Below are positions 51,684 through 64,000 of a DNA stretch of 64,000 bases, piece by piece. Under the pieces are notes generated by a model that saw only the letters and a list, made by a program, of their open reading frames with translations, ran no database searches and was not told the DNA's origin. Within the stretch, counting starts at the first letter, position 1; each line of letters starts with the position of its first letter. Made by a program: the position numbers and the translations under genes. This DNA is from Chionis minor (Eukaryota > Chordata > Aves > Charadriiformes > Chionididae). The DNA is taken from assembly GCA_013398295.1 (NCBI GenBank), contig VZSF01006858.1, positions 744,819 through 808,818 on the forward strand. Reading direction: 5' to 3'.

Positions 51684-52297
51684 GAATCATAGAGCCACCT
51701 AGGTTGGAAGGGTCTTTTAAGATCATTGATTCCAACCATCAGCATAACACTGCCAAAACCACGTCCATAAGCACCCCATCTACCTGTCTTTTAAATTACC
51801 TCCAGGGATGGTGATTCCAACCACTTCCCTGGGCAGCCTGTGCCAGTGTTTGACAACCCTTTGAGTGAAGAAATTTTTCCTAATATCCAATCTAAACCTC
51901 CCCGGCACAACTTGAGGCCATTTCCTCTTGTCCTATTGCTTGTTGCTCGGTAGAAGAGATTGACCCCCACCCTTTCTACAACCTCCTTTCAGGCAGTTGT
52001 AGAGAGTGATAAGGTCTCCTCTTGGCCTCCTCTTCGCCAGGCTAAACAACCCCAGTTCCCTCAGCTGCTCCTCATAAGACTTGTGCTCTGGACCCCTCAC
52101 CAGCTTCGTTGCCCTTCTCTGGACACGCTCCAGCACCTCAATGTCTTTCTTGTAGTGAGGGGTCCAAAACTGAACACAGTATTTGAGGTGGGGCCTCACC
52201 ACTGCCGAGTACAGGGGGACAATCACTTCTCTAGTCCTGCTGGCCACACAGGCCAGACCAGGATGCTGTTGGCCTTCTTGGCCACCTGGGCACACTA
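51684..52297 (-). mobile_element. CR1 LINE, 5'-truncated 3' fragment
   Basis: Reverse-complement CR1, running from its 3' end near 51684 ('gaatcatagagccacctagg', then 'ttggaagggtc') to a 5' truncation near 52297. Its 3' untranslated part ('ccatcagcataacactgcca', then 'aaaccacgtccataagcacc') differs from that of the fragment at 2449, so it is another CR1 subfamily. On the minus strand 52295-51933 is still open and reads as the C-terminal part of ORF2: [34 protein letters not shown], then [18 protein letters not shown]. The frame leaves the CR1 reading after a GGCRKGGG stretch and ends early. Near 52245 a short block seems missing relative to sister copies as I remember them. It is not mobile. 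Confidence 0.95.
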
Positions 52298-52351
52298 TGT
52301 TTCTTGTTACAAGAATTACTGAACAGCAATCAAAATTAGCAGTGGCCAGGC
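52298..52351. other. short spacer
   Basis: 54 bp between the CR1 5' truncation and the first copy of the duplicated segment. No feature is seen in it. Confidence 0.6.
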
Positions 52352-52692
52352 CTAAGCTTTCCAGGACAGAAGAATACTCTGTTTACTACACAGCATCTTA
52401 GACATAAGAGGATAAACCAATTACACTGTGATCGCTCTGACCCTGTAGTTCAAACAAGGGTTTGATTTACATATGGAACTAACGTGACTTTCCAAAATGC
52501 TAACAGAGCATCTTTAGCCACACATGTTGTTTAGCCTGTATTAATCAAATCTACCAGACACAGAAAAGTTTTCACTTGTAATCTAAGCTCTCCAGGACAT
52601 AAAAATACTCTGTTTACTACAGAGCATCTTAGACACAAGAGGATAAACCAATTATGTTGTGATGGAACTGACCCTGCAGTTCAAATAAGGGT
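52352..52692. repeat. two-copy tandem duplication, 231-bp period
   Basis: The 110-bp segment 52352-52461 recurs at 52583-52692 without a single indel and with about 13 mismatches by my hand count (near 88 percent identity). Shared blocks include 'aatactctgtttactaca' and 'aagaggataaaccaatta'. The sequence after the first copy (52462-52582) is matched only loosely after the second: a 'gtttaRcYtgYattWat'-like phrase near 52531 and again near 52705. So either copy 1 carries extra sequence or copy 2 lost about 100 bp. I recognise no coding sequence or known repeat in the unit. Confidence 0.88.
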
Positions 52693-55600
52693 CAGACAGT
52701 AGTGTTTAACTTGCATTTATTGGATTTACCCTCAGCCTCCAACCTTTGTTTAGGTAGTTAAGTGTACATAGATGCAATTCTGTCAAGACTGTTGCATTTT
52801 AGAATCCATATCACTGAATCCATTATTGATTTTTTCTCCTTGGAAATGCTGTCAAGAAAAAAGATACAAAATAAGTCTGCTGGATTTTTCACACCTCTGA
52901 GGAGCTGTGCCCACTTGTCAACTTGTCTACTTTTATGTCGCTGCTACATTACAGGAACTGGTAAGGATTGCAGCTTGTGGACTGAAACTGCCAGGGCAGT
53001 CCTAGCGGTCCTGCAGGTTTCTACAAAGAGAGGCCTTTAGAGTAATACCGTTACATTCATAATTTTCATAATTTTTAGGGGCCAAAATTCAGATAAAAAT
53101 AAAAGCCAAAGTTTCCTTGTTGGAAGATCAATGGATTCATCTACAATACTGACAATGAGGTATTCATATTCTGGTATGCCAACTTTTTGCTTTTACACTG
53201 TATGTCACTTGTATAGCTAGAGGGAACCTCCGTCTATGAAGCCTCCTGTCTAAGTAAATGCAAGATGTTGTCTGTAAATAAACGAGGTACAGAGACAGTT
53301 CATTAGTATGTAATTGGCAGAATCAGAATAGGGGTACTCTATTCCCAGCAGATCATAGTCAGTATAGTATTAATTGAATCACAAAATAAAACTCACTATA
53401 TTGGTTCCAAACAATGTGTTTATATATAATATATTGCCATGTATAATGAGTTACAATGAAAATTACTGTCAGTTTTAAACCATTTCCCACTAATTCCATG
53501 AAATACAACTGTGCCGGGATCCAAAGCCACAAAGTTTGGGACAAGAAAGTTCTTTGCTTTTTCCTTCATCACCTAAAAGGTTCTTTCATGCTTACTTTCT
53601 AACGCTGCAAGGTGCTGCCTTCCACTCTACAAAGATACAAAATATACTACAGGATCTATAAATCTCTCCCTCATGTATGCAGAAAACCAAGTTTCCTATA
53701 TTGCTTGTTCCAACCAACTCTCTGCTTTTCATTAAGCACGGCACATAATTCAAAAATACATTTGGGATACATGACTGAGAATTTTCTGGGAAAGCCCCTC
53801 AGTTACCTGAACTGTAAGCCAGCTAACTTTGCACTCTGAGACATTTCTAAGAGCTATTAGGCATACAACAATTAAATTGATTAAATCCTTTGAGTTCATC
53901 CCAACTACAACTGTTAAACTCCACATTCAGAATGTATGTGCAGCACTGGAACTTAAAGCTAGTCAAGGACGCTTGAATAACGTCAGTTCCTAATCTCTTT
54001 GCCTCCTAACAGCCACACAGACATTTTTACATTGAAACCGATGTCTTTAAAGACAGTTTACCCCTCTATTTCTTTAAGCACTTGTCAAAATATTTCAGTA
54101 CGCCATTGTTCTTTGCACTACAGCAGCACCCAAGAACCCTGTCACCAAGCAGGGCAGCTTTGAACAACCTTGACTAGCACAGTTTGTGCTCCTAAAAGCT
54201 CTTGTGCACAGAAAACAAGTCTCCAAACATAGCATCTGCTACATAAAAGAAATATGTTTTTAATTGAAGCAGCTTGGATTTTAAAAATCCATTATACTTA
54301 CTTTTTGCAAATAGTGTTGGATGATGAATGGCATCTGTACAATTGATAAATGCTAATATGACATTATTTCTACACGTGTTTGACAAACTATTAGACAATG
54401 ATGTTAAAAACTGGACGTTATTTATTTTCAGAACTGGCCAGAGAACAGAAGTTCTTTTAAGTTGTCTTTAAAACTTTCACAGCTTAATCTCCATTTCCAT
54501 TCACAATTTGGACAGAGCGGTGGAATGGAGGAAGAAATCATCCAAATATTTTGGCAACACAGTTTGGTCAAAGTGCCTTTTTTGGGGAATTAATCAGATT
54601 TTTGCTTTAGATAAAGTTATCAGACAAAAATCTATAATTCAAAAATACTTTTTTTCCATTTCTTCTAAGCCTTTGAAGCTCTTCATTTCTTCTCACACAT
54701 TTCACACTTGCCAATCAATTACAATATTTTGCATCTATGCCCCTAAACAACAAATTAAAGTCTTAAGCACTCACTAAGCCTGGACCCAATTAATACAGGA
54801 TTTATGTAGCATGTGCATGTTTACAACAGCATTTTCTGGGCTATGCCTTCTCTAAATCAACGGGCTTATACCTTAAACCCCTCCCTCATCTATGGCAGAA
54901 CATGTCCAACATAGCTCCAGTCTTTAAGATAACTACTGCTATCTGCATCTGCTGGGGCCAATGTTAGTTTACCAACATATAAATATTAGTTAAATTCATT
55001 AGAAGTTTTATTTTTGTAGAAGTACTGAGTTAAGCAATGAACTGGTTTTTAAGTAGTGCTGATACATAGCTCCCATTTCGTGCATGGTTGTGACTAAGGT
55101 GGCTGGATACTAAGAATGGGATCCTGCTTTGGGAAATGACCAAAAATTCATGGTTACCTAATGCTTTACATTTAACCAAATACAGTAAAAATAATTAAAC
55201 ATACCCACTGCCAGCAAAACATTAGCGGCTCCCAGCAGATACATTTGGAACAGTCTCTAAAACCCCATAGTAGCTTTAAAACACTATAGTCTTCATTAAC
55301 ATTCATGAACTGTGCTTTGTGACAAAGAAATCAAGTTTAGAGGTAGGATTTTGTACCTCCTGACCTTTTTCAGACTGTGAGAAATAAGGGATAGGCAAGG
55401 GGTTTACAAGAAAACTAACCATGCTCCCTTTATTTGTGCAAAGCAGTGAAGATTTCTAACTGATATGTCACTTACAATTTCAGTTCAAGATCTGAAGCTT
55501 CTTTACTTCAAAGAGAATTTTTTCTCCTATTGTTTTGGCTTACATCCTGAAGTTGACAGAGCCAAACCACCTCACAGTTTATTCAGTAACTTACAGAAAT

Positions 55601-56089
55601 TATTTTTATTTGCAAAAATATTTTTTTTTTAGAATTGAATTTAGAGACACTGACCTGTAGCATACAGACATACTCACATACATACACATAGAAGAGGTAT
55701 TTTCCATGTAAGTATTCAAATTGAATGCCTTTCAGATAAGAGTATTTCTTTATTACTTTCTAATTACTCTAAAAGTCATAATAATAAAAAGTTATAGCTG
55801 CGGATGATACATCCCACTGAATGTCAAAGTCTTTCATTAGGACTGGACAGGGAAACTGCAAGTTTTCTTTTAACACAAATTCCTTCCCTTGACAGTTTTT
55901 TCTGTCTCTGTGTTCATGTTATTTTAAGACACTTAAATTTGATCATTCAATATTTTCCACCACTGACTGGGTGACAAATAGGCTTGCCACCTGGCTCAGT
56001 TTCCCATCCCCTCTCCCGGTCTGAATATTTCTTTAGACATGAAAGCCAAAGGAAATGGAAAAACTGCCAGAGGTATTTCTTAATGCCTT

Positions 56090-56118
56090 CAACAAACAAA
56101 ACAAACAAACAAAAAAAG
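56090..56118 (+). repeat. (AAAC)n low-complexity tract
   Basis: About five CAAA/AAAC units ending in an A7 run. It is of the same A/C character as the other AC-rich tracts in the window. Confidence 0.8.
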
Positions 56119-59100
56119 AGATTCTGTATGGACATGAAAGTCAAGACCCTCTCTCTGAGTCCATCTGTTACCTCCTCCCTCGCAAAAAATAATTGCTACG
56201 TTTTAGCCAAGATTAACCTCAGCAGAATTTTAAGGAAAAATATTGATTCATTCTCAAACCTTCAGAATAGATTCCTGAAGAAGCATCTATTTCACTGAAT
56301 CCTTTGCACATATTTTAGCGCTTTCTCAGCTTCCTGTATGCAGTCTTTCCTTTCCCGCTTTGCTATTTCACTTTTATCCTTTTACTATCATTGCTAAAAT
56401 AAGGAGGCTCTTCCGCTTTTCCTGTCTTTCAGCATGCTACACGTGCCTGTCTCCTCCAGCTCCATCTCCGTTTCATTTCACCTTTTCTTTTAACATCCAA
56501 CTCTGCTTTTGCATTTTCTCTCCATGGCATTCTACCACATACATACTTCAGGGTAAGTCTAAAATAAGCGACTCCCATGAATAACACCCTTCTATGCCTC
56601 ATATTCCTCTTTAGTACCTAGCATAGTTTATTACTTTAGTAATAGTTCCAAGATACATCTACTACCAACTACCAGAGAATCTAATCATGACGATGGTCCC
56701 CATCATCTACTCGAGGTTGATAGAATTTTCACAACTCTTTAGAGAAGAGCCTGCACTTCCTGAGGATGCTTTTCCAGTGTAACTACAGCATCTTCCGCGT
56801 ACCAGAGTCAGGAGTCACAGTTGCTATTAGTTGCTATTCAGTTTCCAGCGGGAACTCCAGAACTAATTCTCCACAAGTAAAGCACAAGTGGAAACCTTGC
56901 AGTACACCCTTTTAGAAAACTATGCAAAGGAAGTGTGTAATGGGATTGTACAGTCTCAAAGTCTTTGCACAGTTACACTACAGCAAATTCAAAGCAAAAC
57001 TCAGCAAGTCTTAACTAGAACAAGTCCAGACCTTAAGGAAAGTTTTCCTTGGGTTTGTGGTTGGAGGAGAAGGGGGATAACTTTCAATTTGAGTTTTCAG
57101 AAAAAAAACTCATACATTGTCTGCCTGCTCACACTACCACCCTCCATAAAAAAACCCCCAATGTTATTAATTATTGATTTGGGGAGAAAAAATATATATA
57201 CACACTTCAACTTCTAGATCTTGAAAACATCATTATAACGCTTCATGGAAGTTCTTGCCTGGTGCTATCAGACCATCAGTTTCTTCACAGGGAATGCATT
57301 TATTGTGATCGATTCTGCAAAAAGGGATGACTGTTTCATTTTAAGAGACTTATTCCAGCTATTGGTCAAGCCTACATATAAAAGAATGAGGATACGAAAC
57401 ATCCTAATTACAATGCTTAACAGTCATATTGCTGCATTTTCTAATCAAATCTCACATCTTCAGAGAAGAGTAGGTAAGTATGAAGGTTGAATTTTGCGTA
57501 ACTTTTGGGTTATCCCCTCCGCGCACCCCCTACCATCACCACTGAAACATTTTTATGTGGGAAAAAGACTTCCTGGTTTCCTTAGGAAAACTAATCCCCA
57601 TCTTCAGCTCCATCTTAACAGCTTTTCCATCATACCACTGGTATAGCTGGACCATAAGAAGGAGCTTGAGTTGTTCTGAGAACATTGAAATGATTATACT
57701 CTATTCATACCTAACTGTTATAGAACCTCCTTTTCATACAAAAGTTGCAGGGAAAGTCAGGGGGAAAAAGGACCTAGTCAACGTGCCTCTTAAATTTTCA
57801 GGTATCTGCTTGCTTACTCCATGTCTCCAAGGCCGAAGCAGGTGGTATGAACTAAATTAAAGTTTAATCTGCTGCAAATGAGAGCTGCCAAATGCTCAAT
57901 CTTGGCAAAGATCGCCTGTAGCTTGGCCCAAACAGATACCTGCTCTGTATCTCAAGGTCCTCTAGATACTCAACAGCCCCCATTTTACCTTTACTGCTTG
58001 GTTTACTGCTCCAGAACTACGTTACACTTGCATGCCAGTCTGCCCTTACTTATGAAATACTTGTAGATAAAGTAAGCTCAGACCTTCATTATTAAATTAT
58101 TTTTTCCACTGAGGCATAAAGTTTAAGGATTTTTTATTTTTTTTCCTACGGAGACAAGTTAACATAGTTTATGTGCTGCATAGCCTCTGACACAAGAAAA
58201 TCTCTCTTTTATGTGATAGCATTATATACATAGCATGCCACAGTTTTCACTCTTCATCATTGCTCTAGTTTTACTCCTCTAATGACTTTCCTTTCTCATT
58301 CTAAGTAACAAGTCATTTCATACCAGGGCTTTCAACTGGTACAACTTGAATAAACTTCAGGAAAAAGATTAAAAAGCTTGTTTTGGTAAGGAAACACAGA
58401 TTTTTACCTACTTAAATCTTGTTTTTAAAAATGGTAGGGTGATGTAATTTGGCTTATTCAGTAAGCTGGAGTTGTACAAAATGGAAACTGCAACCATCCT
58501 CCATGTCCGTGAGGTTGAAGTAGAGAGTAATTTTACAACAACTTTTGGTTCTCAATTGGACCATGTTCTTATCTTATATAACACTCAATCTACTAAATAA
58601 AACATGTTCTGTAAGATGGTTACCTCACTCATGCACAGATTAAATCATAACAGATGTTCCCACAGATCTGGGTGGCAAACGTTGATCAACACCAAGCTGG
58701 TAAGCACACCATCATGCATAGATTATCCAGGTGTAACCGTCTGTGAGGGTTTGGTAGCAAATAGGCTGTGATTACATTTCTGCAGAAAAGCTTTCTGAAA
58801 GTTCAACTCCAGCTTGTGCTTAATACTTGACTATAAGTCCGATGTCATCAGTATTAGACAATACATACAAGCACAGAGTCCATTTTACAAAGATAACTTA
58901 AGGGGCAATTAAATTCAGAGAAAGAAGAATATAAACTTCATAGAGTTGGTTTTCAAGTCAGCAGTATTGTTGTTATTTCTGAAAAATTTCACATTTCAAT
59001 GTCTGGGGCATCTTGCACTTCAGGTTCTTTTTTTGCTTGTCGACAGAAGAGCTGCCTCCTGCTTTTCTGCAAGGACTTTATAACTCACCTTAAGAGTAAC

Positions 59101-62100
59101 AACTACAGCTTCACTGCCCAGTAGCAGTAGTCCCTTACTAAGCTCCGAGTTACACTTCCAACCATACTTAGCACCATTTACCTCTATGCTGCCTCTCCAT
59201 CATCACTTCTTGCTCAGAAGGGCTCTGCCTTTGTTGCTGTGTCTTTACCAAGCATTTTCACAAAGCTCAGTGACTCTCATCATACTGAAGAGATCTCTTC
59301 ATATCAGAGATACACTGCCACCAAAAGGTAAGCACGATTTCCCTCTTGCCCCCTCCCTACCCCTCTCCCCGCAATTTTGTTATTCAGACCACATCTTTTG
59401 TCTAAAGAGATTCATAACCCTAACTACATTTGGTGCAGTTTCCTCTCCCAGCCATCTCTGTGTTTACGTACACGTGTGTCTTCCTCTAGGAAACCAGGTT
59501 TGAGTGGTTTAGTCATAAATCACAACATGCAATTCACAAAGTAGTCTAAGAGCAATCATAAATACTATCATTAAAATACAATTACTGCCAAACCTGAATT
59601 TTGTTATTTCATTCTTCATCCAGTTTCCTACTTTTGAACACAGTGCAAACTTCATGGGCTTTTCATGAAGTAAGCATTTGTACATATGTCTATATTCAAC
59701 AGTACAAATAGAACGAGTCAAAATTTTAGAGAAATACAAGCCACAAAGATAAGATGTAGGGGCAAGAAAAAGGGGGAGAAATCTGAATAACCTCAAGGCA
59801 ACTTCTAATCTACAGTTTAAAAATTCTTTGTAGTTTTATTAATTCCACTACTTAAGAAAGATCCATAGTCTGTTTTCTGTAAAAGCTATATGGCACCTAA
59901 CAACGTATCAGACAGCAATTAAGTCAGCAAATATGCCTACAGCATTTTGCTTTAGAAACACGTTATGAGAACTGTAACATGCCAGATGAATGCAGACCTA
60001 CAAACCAGCCTCACCTGACATACTTGGTCTCACCTAATACACTTGAAATGCTTTTTCAGAGTAAACAATACATTTAGGAGGAGGATTTTTAAAGCCTAAA
60101 CAAAAACCTTATGAACATGTGAAATTTGGTCACATACCAAATAAACCGCAACACCCAAATAGAACTGAGATTATGACAAATCTTCTCTTTAGCCACTATG
60201 GCACACAACAAATGTTATCCTCTGAAACAAAAGCTCTCTGTTTTATTACAGAAATTACTGCGCTTAAGATGGTTTTAAACCAGACTCCAGGTTGCAAGAG
60301 AGGTGCAGAAAGAACAGCCTCCTGCCATCAGAAAGAATGGACATGTTTGTTTATTTTGGCAGCCATTAATATAGGAGCTATTTGTGAAAAGAGACCAAAC
60401 ATACCACCTAGGCAGAAGAACGCTTGTTTTCACTATATGACAAATGTGAAGAATTTCATTTGTCCATTTTTACAGGAATGGGCTTGCAAATATAGCTATA
60501 ATACCAATTTGTGAAAACAGGCTGAAAATGAAGGATGCCCAGCATCATGACAAAAATTAACAATCACCATGTAGAGAACTAGTACATAAAGGAAAGGAAA
60601 CTGGTTGGTTTCCAGAGAATCAAGAGGTGACTGTAAAGAAAAAGAGACTTTCAAGACGGCAAATGTAGAAAATTCAGAAGCAAAATTTGTCAGAAAAAAG
60701 TTGCCAAAGTGAACTTTGTAGATTAAAGAATGCAATGTTGAACAGTATGAGAGTTAGAATTTAGGATTATCATCTTAAGAAAATACCACCTTTTACTTTT
60801 TTCCCCCCCCATAGCCGAACCTTATAATGCAACTCCTGAAGTAGCACATACACTGAAAGTATTTAGTTTATAACCAAATTTGTATTATTATTATTACACT
60901 CAACGGATTTTGAAATACCTGGAACTCCTCTAACTCCACCGAATAACACATTGTTAAAACCACAGGTAGCTGTTTCTGCTACATTACTGCAGCACCTTGA
61001 TTGGTTCCAGTTCTATTGAAGTAATCCCAGAAAGACTACACACTTCAACTTAGAGAGGGGTTTGAAGTAATCAAGGAATTTCCTCATGTTCCTGCCGAGT
61101 ATTTAAAACAAAACAACAAAAATCCCCATATGTTTCAATTCCAATCTCTTTAGCACTCACACAAGTATGTGCAAACAGTGGGTAAGAGGAAATTATTTCT
61201 ATGACAAAACCCCAAACATTCTCTAAATAAAAGTTAAGATTACAAAGAGAAAAAGATTTCAGGAACTATATTCACAATCTCATGCAAAGTGGTAATTTAT
61301 GTGCAAGCCTGTACACTTCGGAAATCACTATATAACAGCAATGATTTTGATTTATGAAGCAGTTCTCTGCCAGCATACATAAAACAGATTGATTATGGGT
61401 ATCTTGCAAGAGCATCCAATGCTGTTGCTAGGCAAGCGTACTAAAGAACTGGGCTGAGAGGAGCCGTATCCATTAGAAATGGACTATAGGGGATTGCCAG
61501 CATATTCAGTAGCAAGAATGTGAGACATACTCTTAGTATTTTGCTTGAATGCCGGCAGCGGTAACAGAGAAAGCAGGTAAGCCACTAGTGCACGCTCCTG
61601 GATGAGCTCAGGTCTTGATTATCTCCTTCCAGTGCCTTCAGAGCACAGAGGCAAGAAGGCTGCTAAAAGACCTGTCCTTTTTAAAAAAGCTGGTGTGCAT
61701 AATTATATGGGTTTACCTGGCCTTTTCCAAAAGGATAAATGTCACCACTTCACCAGTCCCTCTCTTTACAAGAGCAACAAATGATCATATCTAGAGGTTC
61801 AGCATACAGGTGTGACAGGTGAATTCACAGGGTTCCACAGGCATTTGGGGTTTTTTAATATCCATCCAACTGTAGGATATCAAACCTTTCTTAAAATTCT
61901 GCATAGTGAATTTGTTTAATAAACAGGTACAAAATTTATATAAAAGCACATCCAGCTGTTTCACTGTACATTCAGAAATGCAGACTGAAAACCTGATCTG
62001 ATTGTGTATCACACTAACAATACCATGGGGAAAAAATGCTACAGGCACAATTATCAGCCATTTAGGCTACACAAATGACAAACTTTATTAACTAATCGCA

Positions 62101-63638
62101 TAGATGTTATATGCTTAAGCATATCTAAATATTCTTTTTATGCACCAGAATGAAGCCTGTTATCATTGAAAATAATAGCCAGAGGTCAAAAGTGTTCAGG
62201 GAACTCTGTTTTTAAAGATCAAAAGATTAAATTAGACTAGAGAATTAGTGCTGGAACAAAACAGTCAAATTTTAACAAGCACCTAGGTATCTGCTTTCAG
62301 AAACTAAGATAATCTCTCACATGCTTGGGCAGCCTAATAGGGTAAACACACTGTTGAAACTACACATAACTACTGTTGCTTACAGGTACTGCTCAAACAC
62401 TGTCACTTCAGGCACTTAAGTGTTCTGCTAGCTGCTGCTCAATGCTGATGTTGCCGGAGACTTCCATTGCTCCAACGAGGAATATGGAGTCAAAAACCCA
62501 GAAGTGCAGTACTTCTCTCAAACACAGACTTGCCGAGTCCTGCTCCTTAGACACGTTCTGGACTTGCGTGCCAGTTCTTGCAAGACCACCTATATTAAAA
62601 GGGACTAAAGACATACAGAGAGTCATGTGGCATAAACATGGAGATCCCCATTACAGTGGTTTAGGTTCTCAGGATTTGGGAGATTGAAAACAAAGCTGAA
62701 AAACAGTAACTAATTTACCAAATTTTGCTTGCAGCAAAGGAAATGGATTAATCTTTCTACTGCTCAGACGGTGGGAGCCTGTAACAAGTGAATAAAACAG
62801 TCTAATGAAGGCAGCACAAGCAGCTCCCTATTCAGCACGCTGGCTTCTTGGATGCCCAACTCTCCCCATATGTTGCGTGGGGAACATCGGTACCTAATTA
62901 GACATGAGTACCCAGAGCCTCCACATAACCCTCTTCAACGAGCTGGCTTTGAGAGCTCCAAAAATTTCTGACAACTTCCATCTACTTTTCCAGTACCTGA
63001 AACACAGTAACATCCACTGTTTGTTTTTCAATTTACCCATCAGAAGCACAGAAGAAGTGTTCCTCCCCTCCTTCTGAAGTTCTTATGTGTGTCTGGCAGA
63101 CCACATGTTTGATGGGATGTTTTCATAGTGACTAATATAACAGGACACCCATTTCAAGGGCACATCACGTAACAATAGATTCTGACAAAGATGCTATCTC
63201 TAGATATCGTCACTGATGTAAAATAGGATCCACTGACAAAAAGCTTTACCTCTGGTCTCACCATAGCTTGCATTAAAATATTCCTCAAATATTAGGCATT
63301 TCTAAGCAACTTGGTAGTTAATTCTGAAGGCTAGTTAATGATGGACAGTTCACAGCAAAAGTCTGTAATACCAGAATTAAATGGACAAGGCAGAAATAAA
63401 CAAGACCTCCTTTTTAAATGAGACTTTGGATTCCTTAGAAGTTCTTCCCATATCCTTAATCAGAATTAAGAAGAAAGAGCCTTTGGATAGGTAAACACCA
63501 AGTTCTGTAAACCCAGGCATGGAAACTGGACAGTACAGACTTTAAAAATCTCTTAAGACATCAATATTTGGTTGTTAGAAAGTTTCTGCATAGATTGGGA
63601 GTTGTTTATGCTGTAAATACTTCATCTTTTAACAATGT

Positions 63639-63680
63639 TTAAAAAAAACCAAAACAAAACACAAAACCAAAAAAACACCA
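63639..63680 (+). repeat. A8CC tract with AC-rich extension
   Basis: TTTAAAAAAAACCAAAACA is followed by further CAAAA and CCAAAA units. The first 18 bases are the reverse complement of the tract at 36641-36658, which suggests a common origin or a common mechanism. Confidence 0.75.
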
Positions 63681-64000
63681 CTGTCCGAGATGTCTATTTT
63701 ACAGAAGGGCAAATAATCATCTTAACTACCAATCACACAATTTACATAAACAGATGACTCAGAAGTAGTTTTAAAAGCCCAGGGTTCATAATTTTGCAAG
63801 TATCAGGAAAGGGATGTAAGACTTGCAACTGAATTCTGAAGAATGTGGATTAGAAAGGGAGTTTTTGAGTGTTTGGGGGTTTCTTCTTTTGTCTACAGGA
63901 GATTTATTCTGAGATCTTCCATTTCTGCATGTGTGTTCCCTTGAAGAACTCGATGCACTTGCATCTGAATGCATAATGAATGTGTACAAAAACTCAGAGT

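Larger units (their letters stand above)
52693..64000. other. long non-coding stretch to the window end
   Basis: Over 11 kb with no supported gene. It contains an (AAAC)n tract at 56090-56118, a T-run after 55620, a single CACGTG in 'gtttacgtacacgtgtg' near 59464-59480, a T/C junction of T6C9 near 60797-60812, and a TTA8CC tract leading into AC-rich sequence at 63639-63680. Open frames of 101 to 131 codons (55984, 56888, 57555, 59186, 60119, 62376 onwards) lack any domain that I know. No CR1 or other clear repeat is seen. Confidence 0.6.

Noticed and set aside
51960..52322. 120-codon plus-strand frame over the CR1
   Set aside because: Antisense shadow of the CR1 ORF2 tail, which reads on the minus strand.
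62376..62687. 103-codon frame overlapped by a 72-codon minus-strand frame
   Set aside because: Both strands open over a slightly GC-richer patch, with no known domain. More likely chance or an unidentified old repeat.
1..64000. CRISPR array, bacterial operon, phage or endogenous retrovirus
   Set aside because: No spaced direct-repeat array, no dense coding, no LTR pair and no gag, pol or env motifs. The only reverse transcriptase is that of CR1.

Overview
This window looks like bird nuclear DNA with no host gene that I can support. It is AT-rich and CpG-poor, and its clearest repeats are CR1 non-LTR retrotransposons. Three have the typical avian 3' end: a short repeated ATTCTATG-type terminus followed by a 'ttggaagggacc'-type block. 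Apart from these it has few interspersed repeats, which also fits a bird. The species and the neighbouring genes cannot be told from the sequence.

Layout. 1-2448 is plain non-coding DNA with A-tracts. A CR1 3' fragment lies on the minus strand at 2449-2872. 2873-10770 is non-coding and holds a G-run block, a 43-bp-period duplication, a perfect hairpin and a polypyrimidine tract. The longest repeat, at 10771-12048, is a plus-strand CR1 that keeps part of a reverse transcriptase frame with the FADD motif, broken by stops and frameshifts. A probable MIR-type SINE relic lies at 18955-19058, a strongly decayed CR1 at 21775-22522, a GT-rich block with a G-quadruplex-type motif at 24613-24754, and a second MIR-like relic at 27023-27125. 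An AC-rich block is at 38810-38920 and a probable very old CR1-like 3' end at 40440-41024. A further minus-strand CR1 fragment at 51684-52297 is followed by a 231-bp-period tandem duplication. The rest, up to 64000, is low-copy non-coding sequence.

No host exon, promoter, CpG island, structural RNA gene, CRISPR array or operon is visible. The open frames in the window are short (longest 145 codons), lack recognisable domains, and are about what chance gives in 64 kb read in six frames. The window is therefore either intergenic or lies inside one or more large introns. The points most worth checking are regulatory-looking clusters (forkhead-type sites near 26.4-26.6 kb, paired TAATTA near 17.87 kb, paired CACGTG near 27.93 kb), the unexplained tandem duplication near 52.4 kb, and a recurring eight-A tract joined to C-rich sequence. 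I did not find a convincing new biological system.
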